A DNA stretch of 64,000 nucleotides from Luidia sarsii (lineage: Eukaryota; Echinodermata; Asteroidea; Paxillosida; Luidiidae). The position numbers were made by a program, and so were the translations under genes. The DNA lies in assembly GCA_949987565.1 (NCBI GenBank), contig OX465112.1:13267557-13331556 (forward strand), written 5' to 3'. Numbering within the stretch: position 1 is the first letter of the stretch; each line of letters begins with the position of its first letter. Shown piece by piece: positions 9,712 to 21,208 of the stretch. The notes below the pieces were generated by a model. That model was given only the letters and a program-made list of their open reading frames with translations, was not told the DNA's origin and searched no databases.

Positions 9712-12700
9712 CCTCTCTACTCCTCCCATTCGTGACAAATTCTGACGCAGTGTTAGCGCCGATCACGGACATGTCGTTGTTTCTCATTGATAGTTCCTGT
9801 ATTGGACAGTCGGCGATCCTTTTACCGATAATCATTGATTTTTAAATAGCAACAAATGATAAAGTTGGTTGGTCGGCGAGTGCGCGCTATTTCAGGGAAA
9901 AGGAAAACGGGAAGGAAGCTGGCTTCACTCTAAGTGCTGCCAGCTTCAGTCTGCAACCCTTGCCTCCCCACCGCTGGCACCCGTCGACTTTAGTCACGAC
10001 ACTTGAATTAGCGGATTGGTCCGCAATATCCGGTGATTGAGTCGGGCCCGTCGGCTTTTGACGCACTTACTCACGCTTCAAATCTGCCGGGGCCCAGTTG
10101 ATATATAGCACTGGGAGCCCGGCCCGAGCAGTCGGCCTAAGCAGTCATTTGCCTATACTCCGATTGGGGGTGGAGAGAGAGAGAGAGAGGAAAACGAAAG
10201 AAAGAAAGAAAATATCCGTTTGCCAACTGGGACGGTACAGTCACACTTGGCTGACGGCTTAAATCATTAGACATCCATTATTGTGTAAGGTTGTGGGAGG
10301 TTATAGGAATCACGTGTAGCGCTGTTGGCGTACGAAGGCTCTGTCCTTGAGAACAACCCCCCCCCTCCCTCTTGAAAAGTCATCAAGCTCCACCCCTCAA
10401 CGCCGTTCCCCTCTCCTTGGAGAATCGTCTCTTTGAATGACACTGCACGCGTTACTTACAACCCTTCAACTGATTTAGGTTTTTTTATGTTGATATCCGC
10501 GTATACCCCTCAGTGGGACAGCACCAATGCCCGTGCCGTCGAGCAAGGTACCAGACTATTTTCCCCCGTAAAGAGCCTCGGTCTGGGATTGCCCCGCCTC
10601 GAATTGAAGCATGGAGGAACTCCTTATTCCTCCATGATTGAAGGAAACCAAGATCAACCAAGAAAAACCGACAGCCATGCTTTCAGCCGGTAGCTGATGA
10701 AGACGGAGCCCGAGCCTGAGCCCAAGCCGCCGTTTCGAGAAAGCCACCGCTGTCACGTCACGGTGTAGTCACTTGAGACACACAAGGCCGCGTGAGGGCG
10801 CTATTCGAAGATGATGGCCTATTTTTTTTGGGGGGGGGTTTCCACCGCGCACGGTGACACGACACGTGCCAACACAAATCCCAATGGAAATGCACAGTCA
10901 AGTTTGCCGGACACGAACAAACCGACTTGACCTCTGACCCGCCCGGTGGTCACGCTTTGTCCAGGCGGTGATCCCCCCCCCCCCTGTGACGCCTGACTCC
11001 GACCTACGAGTCAAGTTGTTGCAAACTTTGGCCCCCTCGACCCCTGACCTAACCTTCCGCGCCATTTCGTCCCCAAAACGATAACTTCAACTGGATTCTG
11101 ACGCACAAAATGTGCTATGAATTCATGCTATGAGGAGAATCTAAATCAACGTTGACTCGTCACTCTTTTCTATTTTGTCTGGAAAGTTTGTGTAAATAAA
11201 ATAAAAAAATGAAGAAAAAAAAAGACGAAGAGAAGTCTTGTGAACGGACATAGCACGTTGGTCCTGTAAAGCCGCTAAATCCTCTACAAAGCCCGGCTTA
11301 AATCCACTCAAATCAACCCCAGCATTTTCAGCGTGGTTTTTTCTTCTTTTTCTACAGTGCCGGTCGCTGCGTGCGCTGGTGTTTTCTTTTAATAAGCACT
11401 CCTTAGTCCCGGCAGGAAATCAGTCATGTCAATTTGCCTATCAGTTTCTGCTATACAGGCAGTACCGTTTCCTCAATTCATGTTAGAACAATCATCTGGC
11501 TGGGTTATCAGGCGGTGCCAGTCGCTTCCTGTTCTGCTTGCACTGCATGCACGGCTCATGGTTCAACCCGGCGCTCTCTGTCCTGCCCACACGGTCCTGA
11601 TGGGCCATTGGTTTTGTGTACTGTGCCAAACCAATGGAGAGCTGAGTGCCACACCAATGCCCCATACAAAACACGCTGAAACAGAACCAGACCGAAAACT
11701 TCCAACGACCCCCGGCCGAGTGCCGTGTGACATGCACTTTCCCAATGCCACTAATAATTATGCGGACTTGTGTAAACGGCGACCCTATTACAGATGCTTA
11801 TAGCATCCACGCTTATAGCATAAGGACTCGCCCATCTCCCAACGACAGCAAAAACAACCGCAGATAGTACAGAGGCATCGACCGTAATTACGCACGCAGG
11901 CAAGAAAACCACATTGGAACAAAGGAATTAACATCAGTAACATTAACGTCCACGTCATCGACAACACGAACTATGGCATCATGATGCAACAGCAGCGATG
12001 ACAACAACAGTGACGCTAATGACAAGTTCACTGACAAATCTAATGACAGAGTGCTGGAAACAGCAATGTTGTCAACAAGAGAAATGACAGCAGTAACAGC
12101 AGCGACAACAACACCAACAACAACAACAGAAGCATCAGCAACAGCAACAATTACAGCAGTAACAGCAGCAACAGCAACAACATCAATAACGGCAACTATA
12201 TACTAGTACTGCTTCTACGGCAACAACAACATGGACATTTGCAACAATAGCTGCCTGAAAAGACAATGACTGCGGTGACACTGACAATGGCAAAATCAAC
12301 GACACGATTCTCACAATTATCGGCCGACATCATCAGAATTGAAAGCATTCATACGAATACCCATTCATGTATAATACGCTTCCCGATGACTCAGCATCAA
12401 ACATTCGAATAGACTCGGTCCCGTATTGGACACGAACTTGGCCGGCAAACTATGTGCAAGAAAATCATTCACGCGTTAACACTTTTGAGTTCTCGGCAAG
12501 TTGACGCTCTGCAATATAACATTCGAATCCTTTACAGGGGAGATCTTCAACGGGATCAGCCGTGGTCAAAATACGGTCCTTATACCAACCCCTACAAAAT
12601 AGATGAAGTTAAGCCTTACATGTATTATAGGGTGGAAGGAGGTGCTCGTATGAAAGAAATAAGATCAACTTTTCCCCCTTTGAAATGTGCCGGAAACCTG

Positions 12701-13283
12701 CGATTTACCGCGACAACAAGTTTTCTGTTCTCTAGACTCAAAACCTTACACAAGCGGCCATGACACCTGAAATGTGATGCACAACTATACGTAGGCTATT
12801 ACTCATGGGAAATGTTTGCACTCAGTCTGCAAGCTATACAACAACACAAGTCAATAATTATGAGGAACGATAAATTTAGTGGCCTCGGAATGACATTCAT
12901 ATTCAAGGAAATCTAGATTTGAGTCCTCCCCCGTCATTTAAAACTCACTGACCTCCTTGGCAGCGTGCGGTTACCGGGAAACGGCAGACAAGTTTCCTCT
13001 CGCAAGCTTGTCCCCGACCGCTGCAATACCACTTGTGAAAGATGGTTTCGATTTATACTTTTAAAAGGCATTTTCTCGAAAAGCAGAGCAGTTCATACTT
13101 CTTTGTTTCGTTTTAGTTTGCTTTGAGTTGTTTTTGTTGCGTTTGTTTGTATGAACTGCTGCACCAACGAAAATCATTTTTGCATAAGCTCAGACAATCC
13201 CACGGGCGCCTTTCAACGGCAAAATTTAATGTTCAAACACGAAAGTGTCTATCTCAAAATTGCAGCCCACGGCAGATCCTGCC
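9712..13283. other. Intergenic, simple repeats only
   Basis: No gene is recognised. Notable are a (GA)n stretch at about 10,171-10,190, poly-C runs near 10,360 and 10,975, and a CAA/CAG-rich zone at about 12,000-12,230 typical of decayed trinucleotide repeats. A 103-codon frame at 12,452-12,763 has no recognisable domain. Confidence 0.55.
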
Positions 13284-13646
13284 TTAAAGGGATAACGCAC
13301 CATTGGTCGAGGTCAAAGAATAGCATCCATACGTTGTCTGATCCAACATATGTATGAAATAGCACACCTGTGAACATTTCAGCTCAATCCGCCAACAGTC
13401 TCGAGAAAAAATTTAAAAACCGCTTCATTTGTTTCGCGAAAAAGTAGCATTCGACTTATTATTCCGAAAAATCGTTTAGATGTAGGGGTAATAGATGTAA
13501 ACGATTTCTTTACTCTTAAAACAACACCAGCATTTTATACAGAAATATTTCAGTTTCTACCATAAATATCTTCAAACTGTATAAGTTTCTTGAAAGTCTG
13601 TGAACATTTCTGTTTTTCACCAATGTTGTGTATACAGGGGCTTTAA
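13284..13646. mobile_element. TTAA-flanked miniature element, copy 1
   Basis: The copy begins at TTAA (13,284-13,287) and ends at TTAA (13,643-13,646). It shares its inside (GGTCAAAGAATAGCATCCAT, CAGCTCAATCCGCCAAC, CTTCAAACTGTATAAGTTTC, CACCAATGTTGTGTA) with the next copy at 13,667-14,044 over the whole length. The left end is more diverged. It has no coding capacity. TTAA duplications are used by piggyBac- and Kolobok-type transposons, so I infer a non-autonomous element of one of these classes. Confidence 0.8.
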
Positions 13647-13666
13647 TAAATGGACTCGTTTTGCCT

Positions 13667-14044
13667 TTAATGCCCCTACACAACATTGGTCGAGATCAAA
13701 GAATAGCATCCATTCTTTGTCTGATCCAACACATGCATGAAATAGCACACATGTGAAACTTTCAGCTCAATCCGCCAACCGAGTCTCGACAAAATTCGTG
13801 AAAACCGCTTCATTTGTTTCGCAAAAATGCAGCATTCAACGCCGTACTGTTCCGAAAAATAGTTTAGATCTCGGTGAGACGTAAACTATTTCTTTTACTC
13901 ATTTTCTCTCAAAATATACCATTTTAGGCAGAAATATTTCAGTGAGAGGTTTCTACTATAACCATCTTCAAACTGTATAAGTTTCATCTAAATCTGTGAA
14001 CATTTCTGTTTTTCGATCTTACCAATGTTGTGTAGGGGCTTTAA
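13667..14044. mobile_element. TTAA-flanked miniature element, copy 2
   Basis: This is the best-preserved copy. It is bounded by TTAA at 13,667-13,670 and 14,041-14,044. The left end GCCCCTACACAACATTGGT and the right end ACCAATGTTGTGTAGGGGC are perfect inverted repeats of 19 bp. It lies only 20 bp from copy 1 in the same orientation, and a relative with GCCCAATACAACATTGG termini occurs at 26,313-26,680. The length is 378 bp and it is non-coding. Confidence 0.88.
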
Positions 14045-14644
14045 ACTGGATGTGGTTTTTGAATGGGGCAAGAGGGGGAAACATCGCCTTGGAGTTACAG
14101 TCCAAAGAAGTGCCGTATAATTGTATCCTGCCCATCGCGGCATATCCTGTTTATTGGCGGTAATCGTGCGGCCTGGATTGCCCCATCCAGCCAGGAAACA
14201 GGCCCGATAATCGGAGACAAAAGGAGGAAGAGTTTGGCCCCGAAACGAGCCCGACCGCGGCACTTGTAATAACAGCCTTTCTGGGCCCACAGCGCGGCTC
14301 CGGAAACCGTGGGGCCGAGTCGAGTCCTGGAGGTCACAGCAATGTTGCCTTTAGTGTGAGCTGTGCGGCGGTTTCGTTTTTGCTTGCGACTGTTTTTGGA
14401 CTGGAGAGGTTGTTGGTCTGTTCTATCGTTTTGTTTCTCACGATTGTATTAAGGGGTGGGGAATATTTGTTGTATTTATCATCTTTGCAGGCAACGCGGT
14501 GGTGTGTCATCGATGTGTAAGAAAGATTAATCGTACTATCGACGCGTTAGCGTTTGCATCATACATGTCAATATCAGTTATTTATATTTATAGTCTCTCG
14601 AGTATGATTCACGTCACGCCAGCTGAATTCAATTCTGTATAATC
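14045..14644. other. Intergenic, no gene seen
   Basis: Frames of about 100 codons overlap on both strands at 13,988-14,337, but none resembles a known protein. No RNA gene is recognised. Confidence 0.5.
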
Positions 14645-15090
14645 CAGTCGAACCCATCCCAACGTAAACCATCTAAATCCAACCACTAAACAACCTAAAT
14701 CAATCCAACCCAACCCATCCAACCCATCCCAACCCAACTCAACCAACCCACCCAACCCAACCCAACCCAACCCAACCCAACCCAACCCAACTCAACCAAC
14801 CCACCCAACCCAACCCAACCCAACCCAACCAACACAACCCAACTCAACCCAACCCAACCCAACCTAACCCAACCCGACCCAACCCAACCCAACCCAACCT
14901 AACCCAACCCGACCCAACCCGACCAACCAAACCAAACCAAACCCAACAACACCCAACCAACCCAACCCAACTCAACCCAACCCAACCCAACCAATCAAAC
15001 CCAACTCAACCCAACCAAACCCGACCCAACCCAATCCAAGCCAAGCCAAGCTAAGCCAAGCCAACCCATCACGACCCAACTCTACTCAAC
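14645..15090. repeat. (AACCC)n pentanucleotide array, block 1
   Basis: AACCC repeats with frequent AACTC, AACCA, AACCT and AATCC variants run for about 450 bp. The Gly/Trp/Val-rich frames on the minus strand are products of the repeat. The unit resembles a telomere-type sequence with one base missing, but nothing shows a telomeric role. Confidence 0.92.
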
Positions 15091-15896
15091 CAAACCAAAC
15101 AAACCCACAACCGAGTCGTGCACACGTCAAACGTATCGAACCCCTATAACGTTTGGAATTGATGTAGGCCTAATCATTATCTTGCCAAAACATTCGATAG
15201 CATCCCGCTCATATACACTCACATCGACCTAGTAATATTAACTGTCTTGATAACTATACAATCACTCCATCACTCCGCAGTGCAAAAACACCACGCTCAA
15301 TATTTACCCTGAGTATTTCAGATTTTATTTGGATTATTTCCTTGTGATCATAACATGCCCTCTACCCCCAAACCTCCCACGACTATAGGGCCTATCTGAA
15401 AATAACACAAAATGTGAAGTCAACCATAATTACGGACGAGCCTCACCATAAGTGTCACTGACAAGGTCTCTGATTTGGAGGTTTTCCCCCTGAATCCTTC
15501 CGAAGCCGTTCTGTCATCAGTTTTGTGGCGACAAAGGTGACAGGAATGGCGAGAGTGACCTTCGCTCTGGACACGCGACCGAATGGCCATCAACAACTCT
15601 CGGGGGGACATGTACTTTGTATTTTTCAAAATCCCGGAAGAGCTAAAAGTACGGAGGGTTGGGGGTTGCAGTCGTGACGCCACCCGGAGTTTCGATCCAA
15701 ATTGTGAACACTCATCCCAATCAATCATGCCAGTGAAGGTCATGCATTAGCTGACCGAATCAAGCGAGACCTCTCTTTAAGGTCCGTCGAGAGAGGTCCT
15801 ACTACGATCAATACGCCTGACCCATTCACTGTAAAAACTAAGTCGGGTATTTTTAAACGAACATTTTTATCAACGTTGATCAAATTATCAGCTGCT
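15091..15896. other. Spacer between the two AACCC arrays, no gene seen
   Basis: This is ordinary unique-looking sequence with short frames only. The 107-codon minus-strand frame at 15,420-15,743 has no recognisable domain. Confidence 0.55.
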
Positions 15897-16409
15897 AACC
15901 CAGTACATCAGTCCCAACCCAACTGATCCAACCCAACCCAACCCAATTCAACCCAACTGAACCAATCCAACCCAACCCAGCCCATCCCAACGCAACCCAA
16001 CGCAACCCAACCCAACCCATCCCATCCCATCCCAACCCAACCCAACCCAACCCAACCAAGGCCAAACCAGCAAAACCAAACTCACCCCAACACAACAAAG
16101 CCCAACCCAACCCAACGCAACGCAACCCAACCCAATCCAACCTACCACAACCATTCCCAATCCATCCCAACTCACCACAACCCATCCCAACCCAACCAAG
16201 CCCAAACCAGCCACCGAACACAACACAGCCCAACACAGCCTAACTCAACCCAACCCAACCCAACCCAACCCAACCTAACCCAATCCAACCCAACTCAACC
16301 AACCAACCCAACCGAACCCAATCCAACTCAACCCAACCCAACCCAACCCAACCCAACCCAACCCAACCCAACCCAACCCAACCCAACCCAATCCAACCTA
16401 ATCAACCCG
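15897..16409. repeat. (AACCC)n pentanucleotide array, block 2
   Basis: This has the same pentamer as block 1, with a pure core at about 16,328-16,390 and degenerate flanks. The two blocks are on the same strand and about 800 bp apart, so they may be one array split by an insertion or two expansions of an old unit. Confidence 0.92.
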
Positions 16410-17793
16410 GAGCCACTAAAATGCAACCTGTTTGTTCGTGATCTTGGGATAACGAATTGTTGTTGCCCGACAAAATTTTACCAAATGGATTCACTGTATG
16501 ACCTTTCATGATTAGATGTAATCGAACGAATTCCAAAGACTCGCCAATAGTTGAATGTGACCCCATTTCTGCAATCACACCCCCCCCCCCAGCGAGCCCC
16601 TTTTTGCCCCCTCTAGGATGAAGCAGTCATAGCGCCCTCTCGAGTCTCCAAACCCCACCTGTCAAAAAAATAATCTTCTCGAGCAACGATTCGCTCGTCT
16701 TCGGCATGTTTGTCCGTGATCGTAGGGGAAAACATCGGCTTAACTATTTCCCCGCGGTGATGATAAAGTTGATTCTAATCAAAAGAAAATAACCGAGCCA
16801 GAGGATGGAATGGGCGAGAAAAGAAAAGAGCTGCAGAATTTTAAAGGTCAGACCGAGATGTTTTCACTCTTACAAACTTTCTGGGTTCACGGGTGTCTTG
16901 ACAAAAATATTTTGGTGTTGACTCCTAGACCTTTCTTCGGCAACGGAGATACGAGTTAATCCCCAATACCTACCCATTACCCCCCCCCCCCCCACCATTA
17001 CCCATACCGTCACCATGATCGTCCTTCATATTCCAAATCGATTTTCGACTCATTTTCAGTGACATTTTCCTAGCTTGAAAGCTGAATTGAGGGCTGTTTG
17101 TTATGATTTGTGTATTACTTTAAGATGCAAAATCAAAATTTGTCGTATTGAACTGAAACCTTGTTGACAGACTGTACACAAGCGTGTGGATTTTCGGAGT
17201 GCAGCTTGGATCGTATGATGATGATTTTGTGTGTGTGCTGGGTTTTTTCAGAGTTTGTCTGACTGCCTGCTTCTGCTGTGGGGGAGGGAGAGGGAGAGGG
17301 GGGAATTGAAGCAAGCCGACGTGTACAAAACGAACCCTGGCTCGACTGGGCTCGGGCTGGCATGGGCTTGAGCCGAGGCCGAGCTCTCCCCGTCACCCGG
17401 CACAGTCGAACAGTGATGGATGACTGTGTGCTCAACAATTATCGGCTGGGGACGGCACGGGGGACGGCCATCGGTTGCAACGGCTCCTACACACCGCCCG
17501 CCCGGGCGCCGGCCAAGAGAGCTCGGCGAGGTATCGCTGAATCATTGCCCCGGCCGCTTCCCGGTCTCCCCCCCCCCCCGCCATTCCCCCCATGGGATGC
17601 GTCGGGAGGTAGCGCGACTTAGGGAACCCCCCTCGTCCACGCGAAGAGTGCATTCCCCTCTTCCACAAAAATGGTGACCTCTCACCGGCTAAATCAGGGA
17701 GGGAGGGAGGTTGGGAACATGAGGTTAATGCAAAAATAAATGTTGCACACTGCTCACTTACTGAAATGATCTGCAATACATACAATCTCTAAA
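16410..17793. other. Intergenic, no gene seen
   Basis: Several poly-C runs occur (about 16,579, 16,980 and 17,570). Open frames at 17,278-17,785 overlap in several registers and look like GC-rich chance frames. Confidence 0.5.
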
Positions 17794-17902
17794 GTTAGAG
17801 GGCCTGACGTTTTGATCCTAGCACTAACACTGTAGCGGGACCTTTCTCAAAGGCAGTCTTTGAGAAAGGTCCTGTTGGAATGGAAACGTCAGGCCCTCTA
17901 AC
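17794..17902. repeat. Foldback repeat of the GACGTTTCGATCCT family
   Basis: The outer arms GTTAGAGGGCCTGACGTTTT and AAACGTCAGGCCCTCTAAC pair almost perfectly. An inner hairpin of GGACCTTTCTCAAAGGCA with TTTGAGAAAGGTCC follows. The same arms occur at 29,927, 31,139 and 49,471 and as half copies elsewhere. Confidence 0.88.
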
Positions 17903-18332
17903 TCTTGGGAAGAAGTTTGGGTTAGAGGAGAGGGGGCGAAGGACAAAGGGGGGGGCGAAGGAGACGAGGTAGGACAAACTAACAGAGAGAAAAAGCAAGG
18001 AAAATCAAGGAAGAGATTCTGTATCGACAGAGTTGAGCAATGCCTTTTACAGTCGCTCGAGGTACTGCTCAACGAATAAGAAATGTCAGATGGATGAAAT
18101 ACAATTACGAATTGAAATATGTTTACTTCTTCTCCCCTGGCCCAGGGCCAGCGATGGTGAATGATTTAAGCACGTAAAAATATGCTCAGCATTGGCCTTG
18201 GTCGAGTATAGGATTTTCAATTGCAAATTTGATGAACGTTTCTTGCTAAGAATGAATTGCGGGTCATTTCCTTGACCGGTGAACTGGTGATATGTTTTCA
18301 TTTGATCCAGAGTGTTGGCGTTTCTCCGCCGG

Positions 18333-18399
18333 TGTTTCCTGACGACTGTTTCCTGACGACTGTTTCCTGACGACTGTTTCCCAGCGACTGTTTCCTGAC
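18333..18399. repeat. 14-bp minisatellite, about five units
   Basis: The unit GTTTCCTGACGACT is repeated in direct succession, three times exactly and then with small changes (GTTTCCCAGCGACT, GTTTCCTGACTACG). Confidence 0.9.
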
Positions 18400-18409
18400 T
18401 ACGGGCAGA

Positions 18410-18535
18410 GCACGCACTGCCCGAAACGTTGAGTTTAATACCGGGTCTTTTCAGAGCCCTGTACTCCCTCTCCCAAGAGATGATGCGGGCTTCTTATGGT
18501 GCCACCGCAAACCTTCCACTTTGTATACTTCCACC
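18410..18535. repeat. Half copy of the CCCGAAACGTTGAGT palindrome family
   Basis: GCCCGAAACGTTGAGTT, TCTTTTCAGAGCCC, AAGAGATG and CACCGCAAACCTTCCACTT match, in order, the right arm of the palindrome at 39,807-40,012. Only one arm is present. Confidence 0.75.
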
Positions 18536-19099
18536 ATTCAAACCTTCAAATCTTATATCTATAGCAGGACCCTTTTCTAAAAAGGTAGAGACATTTTAGG
18601 GGGTGTGTTTTTAATTGAAGCTGTTCCAGAAACGTTGTTTCTTCAGGGAACCGAGGGAATGGGTTTGGGCTTGAAGGGGGAGGGTTGTAATCAGCCGAAC
18701 CATGTTTCATGTATTCATTTATTTAATGTTTTTTTGTCAAGGCTTCTGAAGGGTCTATGGCAAATAGGAACTGACACCAGTGCGCGCTATCGGACAGTTT
18801 AGTCATACCAATGGCGCCACCGTCTCCCCCTCTACGACAGTGACGTCATAAAACAACTGCACCTTCCCCGCGCATATAATATACCCCTCTCACCCCCACC
18901 GTCTCCTCCGCTGTGGTTTTTTGTTTCCTTACTCTTTTTTTGTGTGTATTTCTTCCCATTTGAAATTCAAAGCGCCTTACGAAAAACGACAGGCTGCCCC
19001 GCCCCGCATTAGTAATACTGCGACTATGGAGATTAGAACCACGCCGATGAATGTGTGACTTGTCACTCTATTGCTCGGCCATCACTTCGCATTTTCTCC
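18536..19099. other. Intergenic, no gene seen
   Basis: No coding signal is seen. A fragment near 18,566-18,600 (GCAGGACCCTTTTCTAAAAA) may be a scrap of the GACGTTTCGATCCT foldback family. Confidence 0.5.
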
Positions 19100-19265
19100 T
19101 TCTCGTCTTCATTTCTCTCCACACCTCAATCTCTCCCTATATCCCCCCTCTCTCTCTCTCTTTCTCTCACCCTCTCTCTCACCCTCTCTCTCCTTTCCCC
19201 CTTTTCTCCTCTCTCTCGCCCCCATCTCTTTCTCCCCCTCCATCGCTCCCCTCTCTATCTCTCTG
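19100..19265. repeat. CT-rich low-complexity tract
   Basis: The + strand is almost pure pyrimidine with CTCT and CCCT runs. The Ser/Leu/Pro frames across it are artefacts of the composition. Confidence 0.85.
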
Positions 19266-19944
19266 CGCCCATAGGAAGTCCCTTCTCATCGAAAATTGAG
19301 CAATTCGACCTTTGTACAATAACGCTGCGTCGGCCGCGGACACCTTCAGAACCCATCACAGTTCCATTTCCCCCTTCATTCTGAACGCGTTCTGAGCTCC
19401 ACACTCGAGCACCGAGGTGAACAGTTTCTTAGGGTGTTTGTTTTTAGCAGAAATCCGTGCACCGTATCTTCATGACCCCCACCCCCCCCCAACAAACGAA
19501 AAACAGAAACACGCGTCTTTGTTCTTTCGCGCTTGAATTTGTGGCGACCGTCTGACCATGGACGATGACATAGATTCGTTTTGCAATCTGGTGCCTGGTC
19601 GTCACTCCACAGTCAAGCTGAGCAACATCGCACCTCGGCACCTGACTAGTCACTCTGCCACCCCCCCCCCCATCCCGCCGACCGTCTACCGCACAACAAC
19701 ACGTGTCGCGGTGCAATCGGATGGAACACGACGACTAATCAGAGGAATATGTTATTAGTAATAGCTCACTCACTGTGATCCCGAGAGCCGTGGGCCAACT
19801 CGATCCAGACCTGTCATGCCCACTACACCGCCCCCCCTTCCAACACCACCACCACCATCTCTCTCTTTCTCTCTCCCTCGTAATGTCTTCTGTCGCTGCC
19901 AAACAAGAGAGCCGTGACGTCACCGCGATGACATCCGCTGTAGA

Positions 19945-20013
19945 CCAATCAACGATCGTCGGGTGCCCGGATGTGGCGGCTAAAGTGACTAATTGACAGG
20001 GCGCGCTTTAAAA
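19945..20013 (+). promoter_or_regulatory. Possible hhex core promoter elements
   Basis: A CCAAT pentamer at 19,945-19,949 is followed about 58 bp later by TTTAAAA at 20,007-20,013, in GC-richer sequence upstream of hhex exon 1. The spacing would suit a CCAAT and a TATA-like box, giving a 5' UTR of roughly 650 nt. This is inference from short motifs; no transcript start is visible. Confidence 0.25.
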
Positions 20014-20685
20014 CAAGACGGGTCGTGTGGTGTGAAGCCAGTCAAAACTCCACCTCCTGGTTGGACTATAATTCCTGCTCGCCGTCCGTCCCCCCCCCCC
20101 CCCATATCGGATCTGGGGCTGGAGTTTTCCCGAGTGTGTGTGCCCGCTGCATGTATTTGTTTTGTTTTGTTCACATCGGGTCTGGTACAGGAGAGATGGT
20201 CACGGCACACACAGTGAGCGACCTGTGACAGGATACACACGAGGACCTTCGGCTTACTCTGTCCAGTGGTGGAGCAAGGAGTGAGTTGGGTGTGCGTGCA
20301 CTTTGCCGAACCCCCTCTCTCCCCCCTCAAAAAAAAACCTCGTTAGGGACGAAGTGGCTCGGCTTGTGCGTAGTCAGCCGGGGGGTTGTTGGCGTGGGAG
20401 AGCGCACGGACGAGACAGTTGATGACGGCTCGCTCTTCGAGCGCGTGCGTGTGTACACGGTCCTCCCGTGTTGTTATCGCTAAAACACTGCGTTCTCACT
20501 GGAATCTGGCTGCTACAGCCTACATGAGACAGCGTTATCTACTGCTTCGTTTGACGTTCGTTACTGGATCTATCAGTAGACGAGTTGATTCTACAGTACT
20601 ACCCCTGTGACGAGGCGAGACTATAGTTCAAAAAGTTGGTTTATTTCACCTGGACGTACGTGTACTTTGTCCGTCTGGGCTCACC

Positions 20686-21208
20686 ATGTCGACCTTACAG
20701 TACCCCGGCCCTCCGCCGCAGTCCGCCAACATGACACCTCACCACAACCCGCAGTTGCCTCACCACCACCACCAGCACCACCATCACCACCACCAATCGC
20801 TGATGGGGCCGGCGGGGCTGGGCGCTCCGCAGCCCGGCCAAGGCCAGGCGGCGCTCAGCCCCCTCCACCACGGGGGCAGCGTGGCGGCGGCCGGCGGCGG
20901 GCCGCACCCCTCGCACACCCCCTTCTCCATCGACAACATCCTGGGCAGCCGGCTGAACGTGACGGGGCCGGCCCGGCCGACGCCGACCCTGCCCAGTCCC
21001 ACCTTCCCCCCGGCCCACGTCAACCCGCCCGCTTACGGCTCCTACTACGACCAGGCTGCCGCCGCGGCCGTCCACCAGGGCTTGGCGGCGCCCGCGCCCA
21101 TCGGCTACGGGGCAGGGGCCTTCTCCAGCCCGCACGCACACCACCCGCTCTTCGCTCGAGGTGACTACCCGCCCGGACTTATCGATAGGCACGACCCTTA
21201 TTCCAAAG
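20686..21208 (+). CDS. hhex: hhex exon 1 (coding part): N-terminal repressor region
   Basis: The exon codes for 174 residues plus the first base of codon 175. The start context is CACCATGTC. The donor is AAAG|GTAAGT, close to the animal consensus. It encodes the His-rich stretch and the Eh1-like motif. Base composition is strongly GC-rich at third positions, unlike the AT-leaning exon 3. Because of that composition, long frames are open in the other registers and on the minus strand across the same DNA; they lack similarity to anything I know and one of them begins with GTG, so they are shadows. Confidence 0.95.

Noticed and set aside
8712..9845. Open frames of 377 codons (+) and 330 codons (-) over the CTCCT array
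   Set aside because: The pentamer contains no stop codon in any frame, so the frames are open by composition; Leu-Ser-Ser-Pro and Arg-Gly-Glu-Glu repeats match no gene.
13284..14044. CRISPR-like or satellite array
   Set aside because: Only two copies with inverted termini and TTAA ends; this is a pair of miniature transposons, not an array with spacers.
14695..16236. Gly/Trp/Val-rich minus-strand frames
   Set aside because: They are translations of the AACCC pentanucleotide arrays.
20607..21164. 185-codon frame overlapping hhex exon 1 in another register
   Set aside because: It begins with GTG, has no recognisable domain and is explained by the high GC content of exon 1. The in-frame homeobox gene accounts for the sequence.
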